A stretch of 64,000 nt of DNA from Hyphomonadaceae bacterium UBA1849 (lineage in GTDB: Bacteria > Pseudomonadota > Alphaproteobacteria > Caulobacterales > Hyphomonadaceae), in NCBI GenBank assembly GCA_002338565.1, contig DDIN01000008.1, forward strand, positions 492,167 through 556,166, given 5' to 3'. The translations under genes were made by a program, and so were the position numbers. This document shows, piece by piece, positions 33,261-41,786 of this stretch. Within the stretch, counting starts at the first letter, position 1; each line of letters starts with the position of its first letter. A model generated the notes under the pieces. The model worked only from the letters and a program-made list of their open reading frames with translations. It ran no database searches and was not told the origin of the DNA.

Positions 33261-33839
33261 TTAGAGCGGACGGCGCACTGTAAACGCGCCGCGAATATCG
33301 CCCACTTCAAAGCCGGTCGCTTGGTCATCAGCGTAGACCGCATCAATCGCCGCCTGCACCTCTGGCGAAATATCCGTGCCATGGCAGGTCGCGCAGAAGT
33401 CACCGAGGAAGATCGGCTTCATCCAGCGAAAGACATGGCTGCCCTCTTCGTCCACGACTTCAGAGTACTGCATCGCCATCTGGTTCACGCCTGATGCGCG
33501 CGCCTCTTCAAAGACCGCGAACTGCTCTGTTTCCCAGGCATCCGGCGCATTGGCAGGGTTACGCACACGAAGCGATGTGCGGCCGATTTCGAGGCCCGTT
33601 TCAGCCGACACCTCAGCCGAGATCACCAGCGCATCTTCAGAACAGGCCGTAATGGCTTCCTCAATGCCGCCCTCTTGCATGGCTGACATCAATCGCGCCT
33701 GCAGGCGTTCCTGTAACATGCCCGCCGCGCTTTGCGCTGCACTGATATCTTCATAGGCCGGTTCCGGCATTTCGACCGAGCTGCCACAAGCGCCCAGTAT
33801 GAGCGCGGACGCGAGCCCTGCAAGGATAGGATATTTCAT
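33261..33839 (-). CDS. DUF3365 c-type heme lipoprotein
   Basis: 192 residues from ATG 33839, with GGAGG upstream. The N-terminus is a lipoprotein signal with lipobox LILGAC. The middle (AITACSEDALVISAEVSAETGLEIGRTSLRVRNPANAPDAWE) matches the Tll0287-like DUF3365 sensor domain, and a c-type heme site CATCH occurs in the C-terminal third. It is probably an outer- or inner-membrane-attached periplasmic redox sensor or electron carrier; the Ccm system at 1-3531 would supply its heme. Confidence 0.88.
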   Translation of the reverse strand: MKYPILAGLASALILGACGSSVEMPEPAYEDISAAQSAAGMLQERLQARLMSAMQEGGIEEAITACSEDALVISAEVSAETGLEIGRTSLRVRNPANAPDAWETEQFAVFEEARASGVNQMAMQYSEVVDEEGSHVFRWMKPIFLGDFCATCHGTDISPEVQAAIDAVYADDQATGFEVGDIRGAFTVRRPL

Positions 33840-33972
33840 TATCTGTCTTTCCTCCCATTTATGATAGCAGGCTATCACAAACCTCTCGCGCATCAGACGA
33901 TACTAAAGCGCACGACCAGATTAGTCAGATATACATACTTTTTATAGGGCTTTTAGTGTCGCACGCAAAAAA

Positions 33973-34000
33973 GCCGCCCTGCTGTTGATGGCAGAGCGGC
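33973..34000 (-). terminator. Terminator of prpE (minus strand)
   Basis: GCCGC and CTGC pair with GCAG and GCGGC around a 7-base loop with one mismatch. On the minus strand the hairpin is followed by a TTTTTT run. Confidence 0.75.
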
Positions 34001-34029
34001 GAGAATGCGTCAGCGCTGGAAAGTGGGTA

Positions 34030-35955
34030 TCAGGTTGACGGCTGTAGATTGTGCTGGACGAGGCCGCGTGCTTTCAGCACCTCGGTGATCTCATCAAGGA
34101 TGGCCGGATCATCAATCGTCGCCGGCATTTTCCATGGCTCCCCGTCTGCAATCTTGCGGATGGTTGCGCGCAGAATTTTGCCCGAACGGGTCTTCGGCAG
34201 GCGCTGCACAACGAGGATATGCTTGAGCGCAGCCACCGCGCCAATCTCCTCGCGCACCCGCTTTACGCAGGCCTTCTCAATGTCTTCAGGTGCTTCGGTG
34301 ACACCGGATTTGAGCACGATCAGCCCGAGCGGAATCTGGCCTTTTAACTGGTCAGCAATGCCCAGAACCGCGCACTCGGCGACCGCCTGATGGCCGGACA
34401 ACACCTCTTCCATACCGCCGGTAGAAAGGCGGTGACCGGCAACATTGATGATGTCATCCGTGCGCGCCATGATGTGGAGATAGCCATCCTCATCAATCAT
34501 GCCAGCATCGGATGTCTCGTAATAGCCCGGGAAGTGATTGAGATAGCTGTTTCTGAACCGGTCATCATTGCCCCAGAGCGTCGGCAGGCAGCCCGGCGGC
34601 AGAGGCAGTTTAATACAGACAGCGCCAAGCGTTGATGGCGCGCCAACTTCATGACCGCCTTCATCCAGAATATGGATTTCATATCCCGGCATAGGTACGG
34701 TTGAGGAGCCATACTTCACCGGCAGGGTTTCAATACCGCGCGGATTGGCCGTGATCGGCCAGCCGGTCTCTGTCTGCCACCAATTGTCGATCACCGGCAC
34801 GTCGAGCTTGCGCTCGGCCCATTGGATCGTGTCGGGATCGGCGCGTTCACCCGCAAGGAAGAGCGTGCGCAGGGAAGATGTGTCGTAGTTTTCCAGGAGC
34901 TCCGCATTCGGATCTTCCTTTTTGATAGCACGGAAGGCCGTTGGCGCCGTGAAGAGCGCAGTGACTTTATGGTCCTGGATCACACGCCAGAACACGCCCG
35001 CATCCGGCGTGCCGACAGGCTTGCCTTCGAACATGATGGTCGCGCAGCCCTGAAGGAGCGGTGCATACACAATGTAGGAGTGGCCCACCACCCAACCAAC
35101 ATCAGACGCCGCCCAGAAAGTATCACCCGGCTTCACCGCATAGACATTTTCCATCGACCATTTCAGCGCCACCATATGGCCGCCCGTGTCGCGGACTACG
35201 CCCTTTGGCTCACCCGTCGTGCCCGAGGTGTAGAGAATATAGAGCGGATCTGTTGCCGCCATCGGCTCTAGCGCAGCCGTCACGCCGTCAGCTTTAGCCT
35301 CGGCCACTAATGCCGCCCAGTCATGATCGCGCGCGCCGAGTTCAGCCGTCACGTCTTCGCGCTGGAGAATGATGCAGGCATCCGGCTTGTGGACGGACTG
35401 TTCGATCGCCGCGTCGAGCATTGGCTTGTAAGGGATGACACGGTTCGGCTCGATACCGCAGCTTGCAGACACCATCATTTTGGGCTTGGCATCGTTGATA
35501 CGGGTCGCCAGCTCGTGCGGCGCGAACCCGCCAAACACGACAGAATGGATCGCGCCAATGCGTGCGCAGGCCAGCATGGCAATCGCCGCTTCAGGCACCA
35601 TCGGCATATAGACGATCACACGGTCGCCCTTCGCAACGCCCTTGGCTTTCAGAATGCCCGCGAAAGTCGCGACCTCGTCGGTCAGCTCAGCGAAGGTATA
35701 GCTCTTCTTCCTGCCGGTGATCGGGCTGTCATAAATGAGCGCTGTGTCTTCGCCGCGGCCTGCCTCAACATGCCGGTCGAGACAGTTATAGGCCGTGTTG
35801 CACACACCATCGGGAAACCACCGACCATACACGCCCGCATCACCATCAAAGGCGGCCGTTGGTGCGCTGACCCAGTCGATCTCTTTGGCCGCTTCCATCC
35901 AAAATGCGCCAGGATCGGATTTCCAGTCATTATAGACGTCTGCATATTTAGCCAT
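34030..35955 (-). CDS. prpE: Propionyl-CoA synthetase (acyl-CoA ligase)
   Basis: 641 residues, the length of the AcsA/PrpE family. The P-loop-like motif YTSGTTGEPKGVV, NWWQTETGWPI (adenylate site) and the C-terminal lysine motif KTRSGKILRATIRK are present. The block GIEPNRVIPYKPMLDAAIE and the VVRDTGGHMVALKWSM segment favour PrpE over acetyl-CoA synthetase. It activates propionate (and probably acetate) with ATP and CoA. It is followed by a clear terminator. Confidence 0.88.
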   Translation of the reverse strand: MAKYADVYNDWKSDPGAFWMEAAKEIDWVSAPTAAFDGDAGVYGRWFPDGVCNTAYNCLDRHVEAGRGEDTALIYDSPITGRKKSYTFAELTDEVATFAGILKAKGVAKGDRVIVYMPMVPEAAIAMLACARIGAIHSVVFGGFAPHELATRINDAKPKMMVSASCGIEPNRVIPYKPMLDAAIEQSVHKPDACIILQREDVTAELGARDHDWAALVAEAKADGVTAALEPMAATDPLYILYTSGTTGEPKGVVRDTGGHMVALKWSMENVYAVKPGDTFWAASDVGWVVGHSYIVYAPLLQGCATIMFEGKPVGTPDAGVFWRVIQDHKVTALFTAPTAFRAIKKEDPNAELLENYDTSSLRTLFLAGERADPDTIQWAERKLDVPVIDNWWQTETGWPITANPRGIETLPVKYGSSTVPMPGYEIHILDEGGHEVGAPSTLGAVCIKLPLPPGCLPTLWGNDDRFRNSYLNHFPGYYETSDAGMIDEDGYLHIMARTDDIINVAGHRLSTGGMEEVLSGHQAVAECAVLGIADQLKGQIPLGLIVLKSGVTEAPEDIEKACVKRVREEIGAVAALKHILVVQRLPKTRSGKILRATIRKIADGEPWKMPATIDDPAILDEITEVLKARGLVQHNLQPST

Positions 35956-36228
35956 GTTACGTCTCCCCGTGAGTTTTCATTTTGAGGGGAGTTTAGCAGA
36001 GGAGAAAACCCTAAATCGAGTGCGCCTTAAGTCGAACTTTTGCGAACAAACCGGCAATATAGGTGAAACATATGTGAGTTTTCGTGTGCTCGGCCTTGTT
36101 GTTTCTGTCGAAACCGGCCTGCGCCTGCGCGGTCGCTTGTGGGAGTTTGCAGCTCTGCACCGCTCCTTGCGACCCTCAGGGCTGGGCCCTACACAAGCAA
36201 AGGCCGGGCACCGAGAGAGAATTCTTAC
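35956..36228. other. Intergenic region, no gene seen
   Basis: 273 bases upstream of prpE and downstream of the NTF2-like lipoprotein gene. It must hold the prpE promoter near 35960-36080. I see no terminator, tRNA or convincing short gene; plus-strand open frames here have no ribosome site and run into the antisense of the lipoprotein gene. Confidence 0.5.
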
Positions 36229-36675
36229 TTACAATGCCTCGCAGCTCAATGGTTCATCAGCCACCGCCGCGAACATGCCAGTAATCCGCCAGCCTTTTTC
36301 GTCCGCCCATGTAAGCTCATAACCCGATGCGCGCATATCATCGCCCATAACCTCGCCGGACGTCAGATACCGTGTGAAGCGCATACCGGCGCGCGCCGTT
36401 TCGCCCTCAACATCACACACCAGAACCTCGTGAATGATAGAGCGGTCATAGCCATCGGCTTCCAGCTGGGTGAAGACCATTTCCAGCCGCGAGGTCTCTT
36501 CTTCCACGCTGCCGGTCATCTGCCAGAAGTCACGACCCAGCGCTTCAGTATCATGCGCATTCCAGGCTTCGGTATAGGCCCACATAAAGCTTTCCGCGCT
36601 TTCCAGCGTCGGCGCTTCTGCGCTGGCACAGCCCGCCACCAGAGCGGCGCTCACCGCCAAAATCAAACTGCGCAT
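36229..36675 (-). CDS. Putative lipoprotein with SnoaL/NTF2-like fold
   Basis: 148 residues from ATG 36675, which follows GAGGGG and begins a lipoprotein signal with lipobox LVAGCAS. The remainder (ESFMWAYTEAWNAHDTEALGRDFWQ, then EKGWRITGMFA) has the short helix and curved-sheet pattern of SnoaL/NTF2-like proteins. Function unknown. A longer frame from 36720 lacks a ribosome site. Confidence 0.8.
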   Translation of the reverse strand: MRSLILAVSAALVAGCASAEAPTLESAESFMWAYTEAWNAHDTEALGRDFWQMTGSVEEETSRLEMVFTQLEADGYDRSIIHEVLVCDVEGETARAGMRFTRYLTSGEVMGDDMRASGYELTWADEKGWRITGMFAAVADEPLSCEAL

Positions 36676-36784
36676 CCCATTCCCCTCTTCAATGCGCGGC
36701 ACTAGTGCATAATTTGCCATTCTGCGCTATATGCCCCGCCAACACCCACTTTGCACGGGCCCTTGAACCCGCTGGAGAGAGACA

Positions 36785-37978
36785 ATGAATATCGAAGACC
36801 TTGTCGCGCCATCGCCGATGGTGAACGGCCTCAATTCCCTTGGTATTGCCAAACCCCCATCCGAAACGCGCGTCGTCGCCGCCATGTCCGGCGGTGTGGA
36901 CTCATCCGTTGTCGCCGCCCTTCTGAAGGCGCAGGGCTATGATGTCGTCGGCATCACGCTCCAGCTGTATGACCACGGCGTCGCCATCCAGAAAAAAGGG
37001 GCGTGCTGCGCCGGGCAAGACATTCACGACGCCCGCAATGTCGCCGACCAGATCGGCATTCCACATTACGTGCTGGATTATGAGTCCCGCTTCAAAGAGC
37101 AGGTGATGGAGGATTTTGCCGACACCTACCTCTCCGGCTCCACGCCTATTCCCTGCATTCGCTGTAACCAGACGGTCAAATTCAAAGACCTTCTGGCGAC
37201 TGCGCACGACCTTGGCGCTGACGCGATGGCGACGGGCCACTATATCCGCCGCGAGCAGGGCCATAACGGCCATGGCGAGCTTCACCGCGCCCATGATGAC
37301 AGCCGCGACCAGTCTTACTTCCTCTTTGCGACCACACAGGAACAGCTCGACTTTCTGCGCTTCCCGCTGGGCGGCCTGCCGAAGACAGCCGTTCGCGAAC
37401 TGGCAGAGTATTTCGGGCTGCCCGTCGCGCAAAAGCCCGACAGTCAGGATATCTGCTTCGTACCGGATGGCTCTTACGCAAAAGTGGTCGAACGCCTGCG
37501 ACCGGGCTCCGGTCGTGGCGGCGAGATTGTGCATCTGGATGGCCGCGTTCTGGGCCAGCATGAAGGCGTCATCCACTACACAATCGGCCAGCGCCGCGGC
37601 CTTGGCGTCGCAACGGGCGAGCCGCTTTTCGTGGTGAAGATTGATGCCCCGAACCGGCGCGTCATCGTCGGCCCGCGCGAAGCCCTGCTCACGGCAGGCC
37701 TTGCCATGGAAGAGCTGAATTGGCTCGGCGAAGGCACGCTGGAAGAGGCCTGCGAGCGTCAGGCCCGCGCACTCATCCGTGTACGGTCTACCCGCCCGCC
37801 AAAGCCTGGTCATCTCGGCTGGCATAACGGACAACCGGCTGTGTTCTTTGATGATCCGGAAGAAGGCGTGGCACGCGGTCAGGCCTCAGTGCTCTATTCA
37901 GCGGACGATGAAACCCGCGTTCTGGGCGGCGGCTTTATCTCCGCCACTATTCCTGCTGATGAGCGCATGGTGGCTTAA
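36785..37978 (+). CDS. mnmA: tRNA-specific 2-thiouridylase MnmA
   Basis: 397 residues. The PP-loop SGGVDSSV is at residues 35-42, the catalytic cysteine pair lies in PCIRCNQ and QDICFVPDG, and GHYIRR and DSQDICF are further family blocks. MnmA thiolates uridine 34 of tRNA-Lys, -Glu and -Gln with sulfur from the IscS relay. The 20-residue N-terminal extension before VVAAMSGG is common in alphaproteobacteria. Confidence 0.96.
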   Translation: MNIEDLVAPSPMVNGLNSLGIAKPPSETRVVAAMSGGVDSSVVAALLKAQGYDVVGITLQLYDHGVAIQKKGACCAGQDIHDARNVADQIGIPHYVLDYESRFKEQVMEDFADTYLSGSTPIPCIRCNQTVKFKDLLATAHDLGADAMATGHYIRREQGHNGHGELHRAHDDSRDQSYFLFATTQEQLDFLRFPLGGLPKTAVRELAEYFGLPVAQKPDSQDICFVPDGSYAKVVERLRPGSGRGGEIVHLDGRVLGQHEGVIHYTIGQRRGLGVATGEPLFVVKIDAPNRRVIVGPREALLTAGLAMEELNWLGEGTLEEACERQARALIRVRSTRPPKPGHLGWHNGQPAVFFDDPEEGVARGQASVLYSADDETRVLGGGFISATIPADERMVA

Positions 37979-38008
37979 TTAATCCAACGACCTAAATGAA
38001 ACTTTAGG

Positions 38009-38045
38009 ATATTTCGTTCATTTCGATTGTTGCGAATATTTCGTT
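38009..38045 (+). promoter_or_regulatory. Direct repeats ATATTTCGTT upstream of toxin-antitoxin operon
   Basis: The 10-mer ATATTTCGTT occurs at 38009-38018 and 38036-38045, 27 bases apart start to start, within an AT-rich stretch 73-109 bases before the antitoxin start. Such repeats are a natural operator for an autoregulating antitoxin with an HTH domain; binding is inference. Confidence 0.4.
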
Positions 38046-38117
38046 TGATGCTACTTTCCAGTTCAGCTGGAGGGAGTTCCGATAATCGGGCCAGCTAAAA
38101 AAGAAAGGAAAAAGGAT

Positions 38118-38627
38118 ATGACCACGTCCGCATCAGCGGTCGCTTTTGGTGATTCCATACCGACCGAACAAACAATAAGGGGCGCCAAAGAACTTAGGGA
38201 CAATTTAGTTCGAATACCGTTGGAAAACGGGAAACGTACCCTCTTTGTGACTAAATCAGGAGATGATGAACCCAAGGAAATCGTTCTAAGTGAGCGATTA
38301 TCAAATCTGCTCGTCAACATGCTTGACCATTTGGCCAGCGGAGATGGTGTTACCTTTGTTCCTATTCACAAGCACCTAACCACACAACAGGCCGCCGACA
38401 TACTAAACGTTTCGCGGCCATATCTTATAAAACTCCTCGACCAAGGAGAAATGGAGTTTGAAACTGTAGGACGACATCGTCGTATACTGGCTAAAAATCT
38501 TTTTGATTATAAAAACAAACGAGCAGCTACTCGCAGCGCCGCACTATCCGAACTAATGGGAGCTGACGAGACAGATGCATTCGATGAAGACGGGATAGAA
38601 ATCCCCTTCGACAAGCTGTCCGAATAA
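38118..38627 (+). CDS. Antitoxin with excisionase-family HTH domain
   Basis: 169 residues. The HTH (about 90-130: TTQQAADILNVSRPYLIKLLDQGEM, then GRHRRI) matches the excisionase/MerR-like domain found in antitoxins of PIN toxins. The acidic C-terminus (ADETDAFDEDGIEIPFDKLSE) is suited to wrapping the toxin. AAAGGAT lies before the ATG. It precedes the PIN gene by 12 bases. Codon use is AT-richer than in mnmA next door, suggesting transfer. Confidence 0.85.
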   Translation: MTTSASAVAFGDSIPTEQTIRGAKELRDNLVRIPLENGKRTLFVTKSGDDEPKEIVLSERLSNLLVNMLDHLASGDGVTFVPIHKHLTTQQAADILNVSRPYLIKLLDQGEMEFETVGRHRRILAKNLFDYKNKRAATRSAALSELMGADETDAFDEDGIEIPFDKLSE

Positions 38628-38639
38628 GTAAGAGTTGTA

Positions 38640-39221
38640 ATGTTCGCAAATCGCTTCACTGTCGTAATTGATACTTGTTCACTTTGGAGCGTTTTGCGGC
38701 GCGACTTACTGCTGACTCTTGCAGAAGAGGAATTCTTCCGTCCGCGGTGGAACAGCACCATTCTCGCAGACCTAGAGCGGACCCTCAAAGCCAAGAGACC
38801 CAACGTCGATTCCGCCCGCCAAGTTCAATTTATCAGGAGCGCGTTTCCGGAAGCAGAGGTCTCCAACTACGAACTATATCTACCGTCCGTCCAAAACCTT
38901 CCGGACCCTGACGACACACACGTAATCGCGACCGCGATTGCTTGCAAAGCGTCTTTGATTGTCACAGAAAATTTGAAAGACTTTCCAGACAAGATTCTTG
39001 GTCCACTGGAAATCGAAGCTAAATGCGCAGACGAATTTATTGCGGATACGCTGGACTTGGCCCCCGAAAGAGCGATCAAGATATTGCATTCAATCACTAC
39101 GAAAAAGCGTAATCCACCTACGACTGTCGATGAGCAAATTCAAAAATGGGAAATTAACGGTTTAACCGAAACCGCAGCATTTTTTAGGCCTCGAAAAGAC
39201 GTTTTCTTCCTCAACTGCTGA
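38640..39221 (+). CDS. PIN-domain toxin (putative RNase)
   Basis: 193 residues. PIN-domain acidic residues are visible in VVIDTCSLWSV (D near residue 10), in LPDPDDTHVIATAIAC (D-D) and in LIVTENLKDFP (N and D). Members are Mg2+-dependent RNases that arrest translation until neutralised by the cognate antitoxin, here the preceding gene. The C-terminal extension (about 135-193) is not part of the PIN core. Confidence 0.86.
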   Translation: MFANRFTVVIDTCSLWSVLRRDLLLTLAEEEFFRPRWNSTILADLERTLKAKRPNVDSARQVQFIRSAFPEAEVSNYELYLPSVQNLPDPDDTHVIATAIACKASLIVTENLKDFPDKILGPLEIEAKCADEFIADTLDLAPERAIKILHSITTKKRNPPTTVDEQIQKWEINGLTETAAFFRPRKDVFFLNC

Positions 39222-39284
39222 CATTCAACACAACTTTCGCTCTAGTTTACTCCAACGCCTCACGCACCACCCTAAACTAGCGGC

Positions 39285-40376
39285 ATGCATCAAGCGCCCG
39301 CCTCTCTTCCGGATAAGAACTCGCCCAGCGTGATGGCAGGGCGGCTCCGCCGTAATTTTGGCGGCGTTGAGGCCTATGCCGACGGGTATCTGGAATTTGA
39401 AAGCGAGACGCCGCGCCCAACTGACAAGCCGCGCCATATGCAGCGCCGCTATTACGACACGCTGCTCACCCATATCCGACGCGCGGAATACCAGCTCAGA
39501 TGCTTCATCCTCTGGCTGGCAGCTATTCTGATCGAGAAAGCGCAGGCCAATCCCGAGCTCTACCGGTCCCTTTTCTCAAAACCACAAGCAAGTGCGCAGG
39601 CGCAGCGTGCCGTAGGTTTCGGCGACGATCTGCACGCGAGCAATTCAAACCAACACAGCCTTGAGCGCGGTCTATGCAATCCGAACGGATTGCGAGACCA
39701 AACCCTAAAAGAGCCCACCGGCCTTGCATGGCAGCAGGAGCTGGAACTGCGCCGCCTGACAGCTGAAACACCGCCTATGGGCGGCTTTACCGTGACCACG
39801 CCGGTCTTTGAGGGCGGTAAGCGCCATTCCACCCATGCCCGCATCAAAGCCTTCCGACCCGACCCGCTATCAATTGTCGATGCGTCCTATCTGATCGCCC
39901 GTATGGCCCGTTTGCCGCGCATACTCGCTCGCGCTGACCAGATGGCCGAACGGCTAGCCAGGCGCGCAGCCCTGAGCGCGTTCTATCGCGAAAGCGCAGC
40001 TGACGCGGAGAACAACAAGAACTCAGCCTTGAGCGCGTTCTATCGCGAAGGCAGAGCCGAAGCGGAGATCGGATCACATCAACCACTCTTCGTCCCCAAA
40101 AGGAGAGACGGGCTTTTAACCGTCTCGGTGGCAGAGGCCCGCGCAAGGCCGCCAAACCCCCTATGGTTCCAGCCGTTTCAGAACTGGCTTCCACCCGAAG
40201 ATTTATGGGCTTCATCGGAAGATGAAGGCGAACGCGCAGACCTTAACTGGCTCCACCATGTGGCAGTCGGCGCGCTGACGCGTGTGGGTTTTGCGCCGGG
40301 CGATCATCCGGCTTCTCGCCTGCCAGATCTTTCCCGTTTTGAGCCGCCTTCACCGCCTCAGATACGCTTCACCTGA
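39285..40376 (+). CDS. Hypothetical protein carrying inserted nucleotide repeats
   Basis: 363 residues, no recognised family. The N-terminus (GRLRRNFGGVEAYADGYLEFE, then RRAEYQLRCFILWLAAIL) looks conserved and helix-rich; the C-terminal PLWFQPFQNWLPPEDLWASSEDE and LNWLHHVAVGALTRVGF are also protein-like. Between them lie three units of a dispersed DNA repeat. The unit at 39656 is read as HSLERGLC; those at 39967 and 40024 are read in another phase as ALSAFYRE and are 19 codons apart. The protein therefore tolerated insertions without losing its frame. Confidence 0.65.
   Translation: MHQAPASLPDKNSPSVMAGRLRRNFGGVEAYADGYLEFESETPRPTDKPRHMQRRYYDTLLTHIRRAEYQLRCFILWLAAILIEKAQANPELYRSLFSKPQASAQAQRAVGFGDDLHASNSNQHSLERGLCNPNGLRDQTLKEPTGLAWQQELELRRLTAETPPMGGFTVTTPVFEGGKRHSTHARIKAFRPDPLSIVDASYLIARMARLPRILARADQMAERLARRAALSAFYRESAADAENNKNSALSAFYREGRAEAEIGSHQPLFVPKRRDGLLTVSVAEARARPPNPLWFQPFQNWLPPEDLWASSEDEGERADLNWLHHVAVGALTRVGFAPGDHPASRLPDLSRFEPPSPPQIRFT
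39656..39708 (+). repeat. Dispersed repeat unit inside coding region (reading phase A)
   Basis: Starts with CAGCCTTGAGCGCG, followed by TCTAT and a perfect hairpin GCAATCCG / CGGATTGC (39675-39692, AA loop). Confidence 0.6.
39967..40080 (+). repeat. Two tandem dispersed-repeat units inside coding region (reading phase B)
   Basis: Units start at 39967 (CAGCCCTGAGCGCG) and 40024 (CAGCCTTGAGCGCG), exactly 57 bases apart, both continuing TTCTATCGCGAA. They encode ALSAFYRESAADAE and ALSAFYREGRAEAE. The third unit continues GCCGAAGCGGAGATC, matching GCGAAGCGGGGATC of the intergenic copy at 26027. Confidence 0.65.
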
Positions 40377-40444
40377 AAACCATTGCTATATATGGCCGGT
40401 TCACCTGATGATGGGCCTGAGGAATCAAAGGTCAGGGGATACGC

Positions 40445-41119
40445 GTGCAAACCGGAAAAATGGATGTTCTGAGAGTCGTTAAAGACGTCTGGACCCTGCC
40501 CCTCTACCGGCCTGGCCTTGTCGCGATCGTCACTATATTCGGCTTCGTTCTGCCGGATTTGATTGCAGCAGTCATTCTTCGGGGGCTGTTCGCCATGCCA
40601 CATCCGCTAATGGTCTCCGTCATGTCCTCGCTTGTTGCCCTTGTCGTGGTATCTGTCAGCCTGATTGCCAAGCGCTATGCCGTGTTCGAGCTTAGCGCGA
40701 ATGCCGTGCAAAAAGGCGATATCTTCTCAACCGCATTCCTTATTGCTGCATGGCCAGCATTTGCCGTGCAGTTTATTGCCGGTTTAAATGGGCCAGGATT
40801 GCTTTTGTCGCTTGTCGGCTCTTTCTTCCTTATCCTGATCGTTCCTGTGATCTGCGTGGAAGAACTTTACGGTTTTGAAGCCGCAAAGCGCAGCGCGCAA
40901 ATGGTTTGGCAGAACATTGTGGGCATACTGCTCTGCCTGTTCAGCCATCTCATTTTGATGCTGGTTGTCTTTTTCCTGATGGAGCTTGCCGGAACCCTCG
41001 GCATATCAAGCGCCATCACCGGAGGCATCTTCACCATCGCTCTTTCGCTTGTGACCGCAATGGCCACGATTATTCTACCCGTACGCGTCTATGATGAAAT
41101 CCGGTCGTTAGAGAGATAG
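40445..41119 (+). CDS. Hypothetical integral membrane protein
   Basis: 224 residues with five or six membrane helices (for example LVAIVTIFGFVLPDLIAAVIL, LMVSVMSSLVALVVVSVSLIA, LLLSLVGSFFLILIVPVICV). GTG 40445 has AGGGGA 5 bases upstream and is preferred; an in-frame ATG at 40460 is possible. The FEAAKRSAQMVWQNIVGILLCL segment resembles glycerophosphodiester-phosphodiesterase-like/DUF975-type membrane domains, but I cannot assign a family. Confidence 0.7.
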   Translation: MQTGKMDVLRVVKDVWTLPLYRPGLVAIVTIFGFVLPDLIAAVILRGLFAMPHPLMVSVMSSLVALVVVSVSLIAKRYAVFELSANAVQKGDIFSTAFLIAAWPAFAVQFIAGLNGPGLLLSLVGSFFLILIVPVICVEELYGFEAAKRSAQMVWQNIVGILLCLFSHLILMLVVFFLMELAGTLGISSAITGGIFTIALSLVTAMATIILPVRVYDEIRSLER

Positions 41120-41213
41120 TACTACTTCGCCAGTTTCGCTCACCAGCCAGACCGCCTCCAGTAGACAATCCCATCGTGCTAGCGCACTCTTTAAGTTCTC
41201 TGTCGAGGTCCAA

Positions 41214-41678
41214 ATGTTTTCATTGCGCCGAAAATCCCGCCGCACGACTGCAGCGCCATTTTCACTGCCCACCATTTTGCTGTACGCAACGATACTGACA
41301 GGTGGGATGCTGGCTATCCAATGGCTGGATTTCGGCTTGTACACCCTGGACGGCGGCAAAGACTGGCAGATCGGGATTGCCGCTTTTATCTTTCTTTGCC
41401 TCGGCATCTGGCTGGGGGCCCGTCTCTTCTCTCGCGATGCGACGGAGCCTGTTGAAGCGGGTAACCCGAGAGCCCGTGCAGCACTCGGTATTTCCGATCG
41501 TGAATATGAAGTGCTTCAGGAACTCGCCAAAGGGCTATCCAACAAGGAAATCGCGTCTGAACTACGCGTATCTCCAAATACGATAAAAACTCACATCGCC
41601 CGTCTGCTTGAAAAGCTGGAAGCAAACCGCCGCACAGAAGCCGTTGCCAGAGCGCGGGAGCTTGAGATTCTCGACTAA
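41214..41678 (+). CDS. Membrane-anchored LuxR-type transcriptional regulator
   Basis: 154 residues. Two membrane helices (LLYATILTGGMLAIQWL and IGIAAFIFLCLGIWLGARLF) precede a C-terminal LuxR-type HTH (about 90-150: ISDREYEVLQELAKGLSNKEIASELRVSPNTIKTHIARLLEKLEA). GAGG lies before the ATG. No receiver or sensor domain is visible. It probably binds DNA while held in the membrane, and the DUF4199 gene downstream is the likely partner or target. Confidence 0.87.
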   Translation: MFSLRRKSRRTTAAPFSLPTILLYATILTGGMLAIQWLDFGLYTLDGGKDWQIGIAAFIFLCLGIWLGARLFSRDATEPVEAGNPRARAALGISDREYEVLQELAKGLSNKEIASELRVSPNTIKTHIARLLEKLEANRRTEAVARARELEILD

Positions 41679-41707
41679 CTATTTGAATTTATCTGCATTT
41701 CACGAAA

Positions 41708-41725
41708 ATCACCCCTTTGGGTGAT
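41708..41725. promoter_or_regulatory. Perfect dyad ATCACCC-N4-GGGTGAT
   Basis: A 7-bp perfect inverted repeat lies 62-79 bases upstream of the DUF4199 start and 30 bases after the LuxR-type gene. There is no T run, so an operator is more likely than a terminator; the adjacent LuxR-type regulator is the obvious candidate binder (inference). Confidence 0.4.
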
Positions 41726-41786
41726 CGCCAGAAGTCGATGATTGCGTCAGCAAAAACCTGTGTTCAGATAAAGAAAAGGAGAACGC

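Noticed and set aside
35954..36322. Plus-strand frame in the region upstream of prpE
   Set aside because: No ribosome site, and its 3' half is antisense to the lipoprotein gene at 36229-36675.
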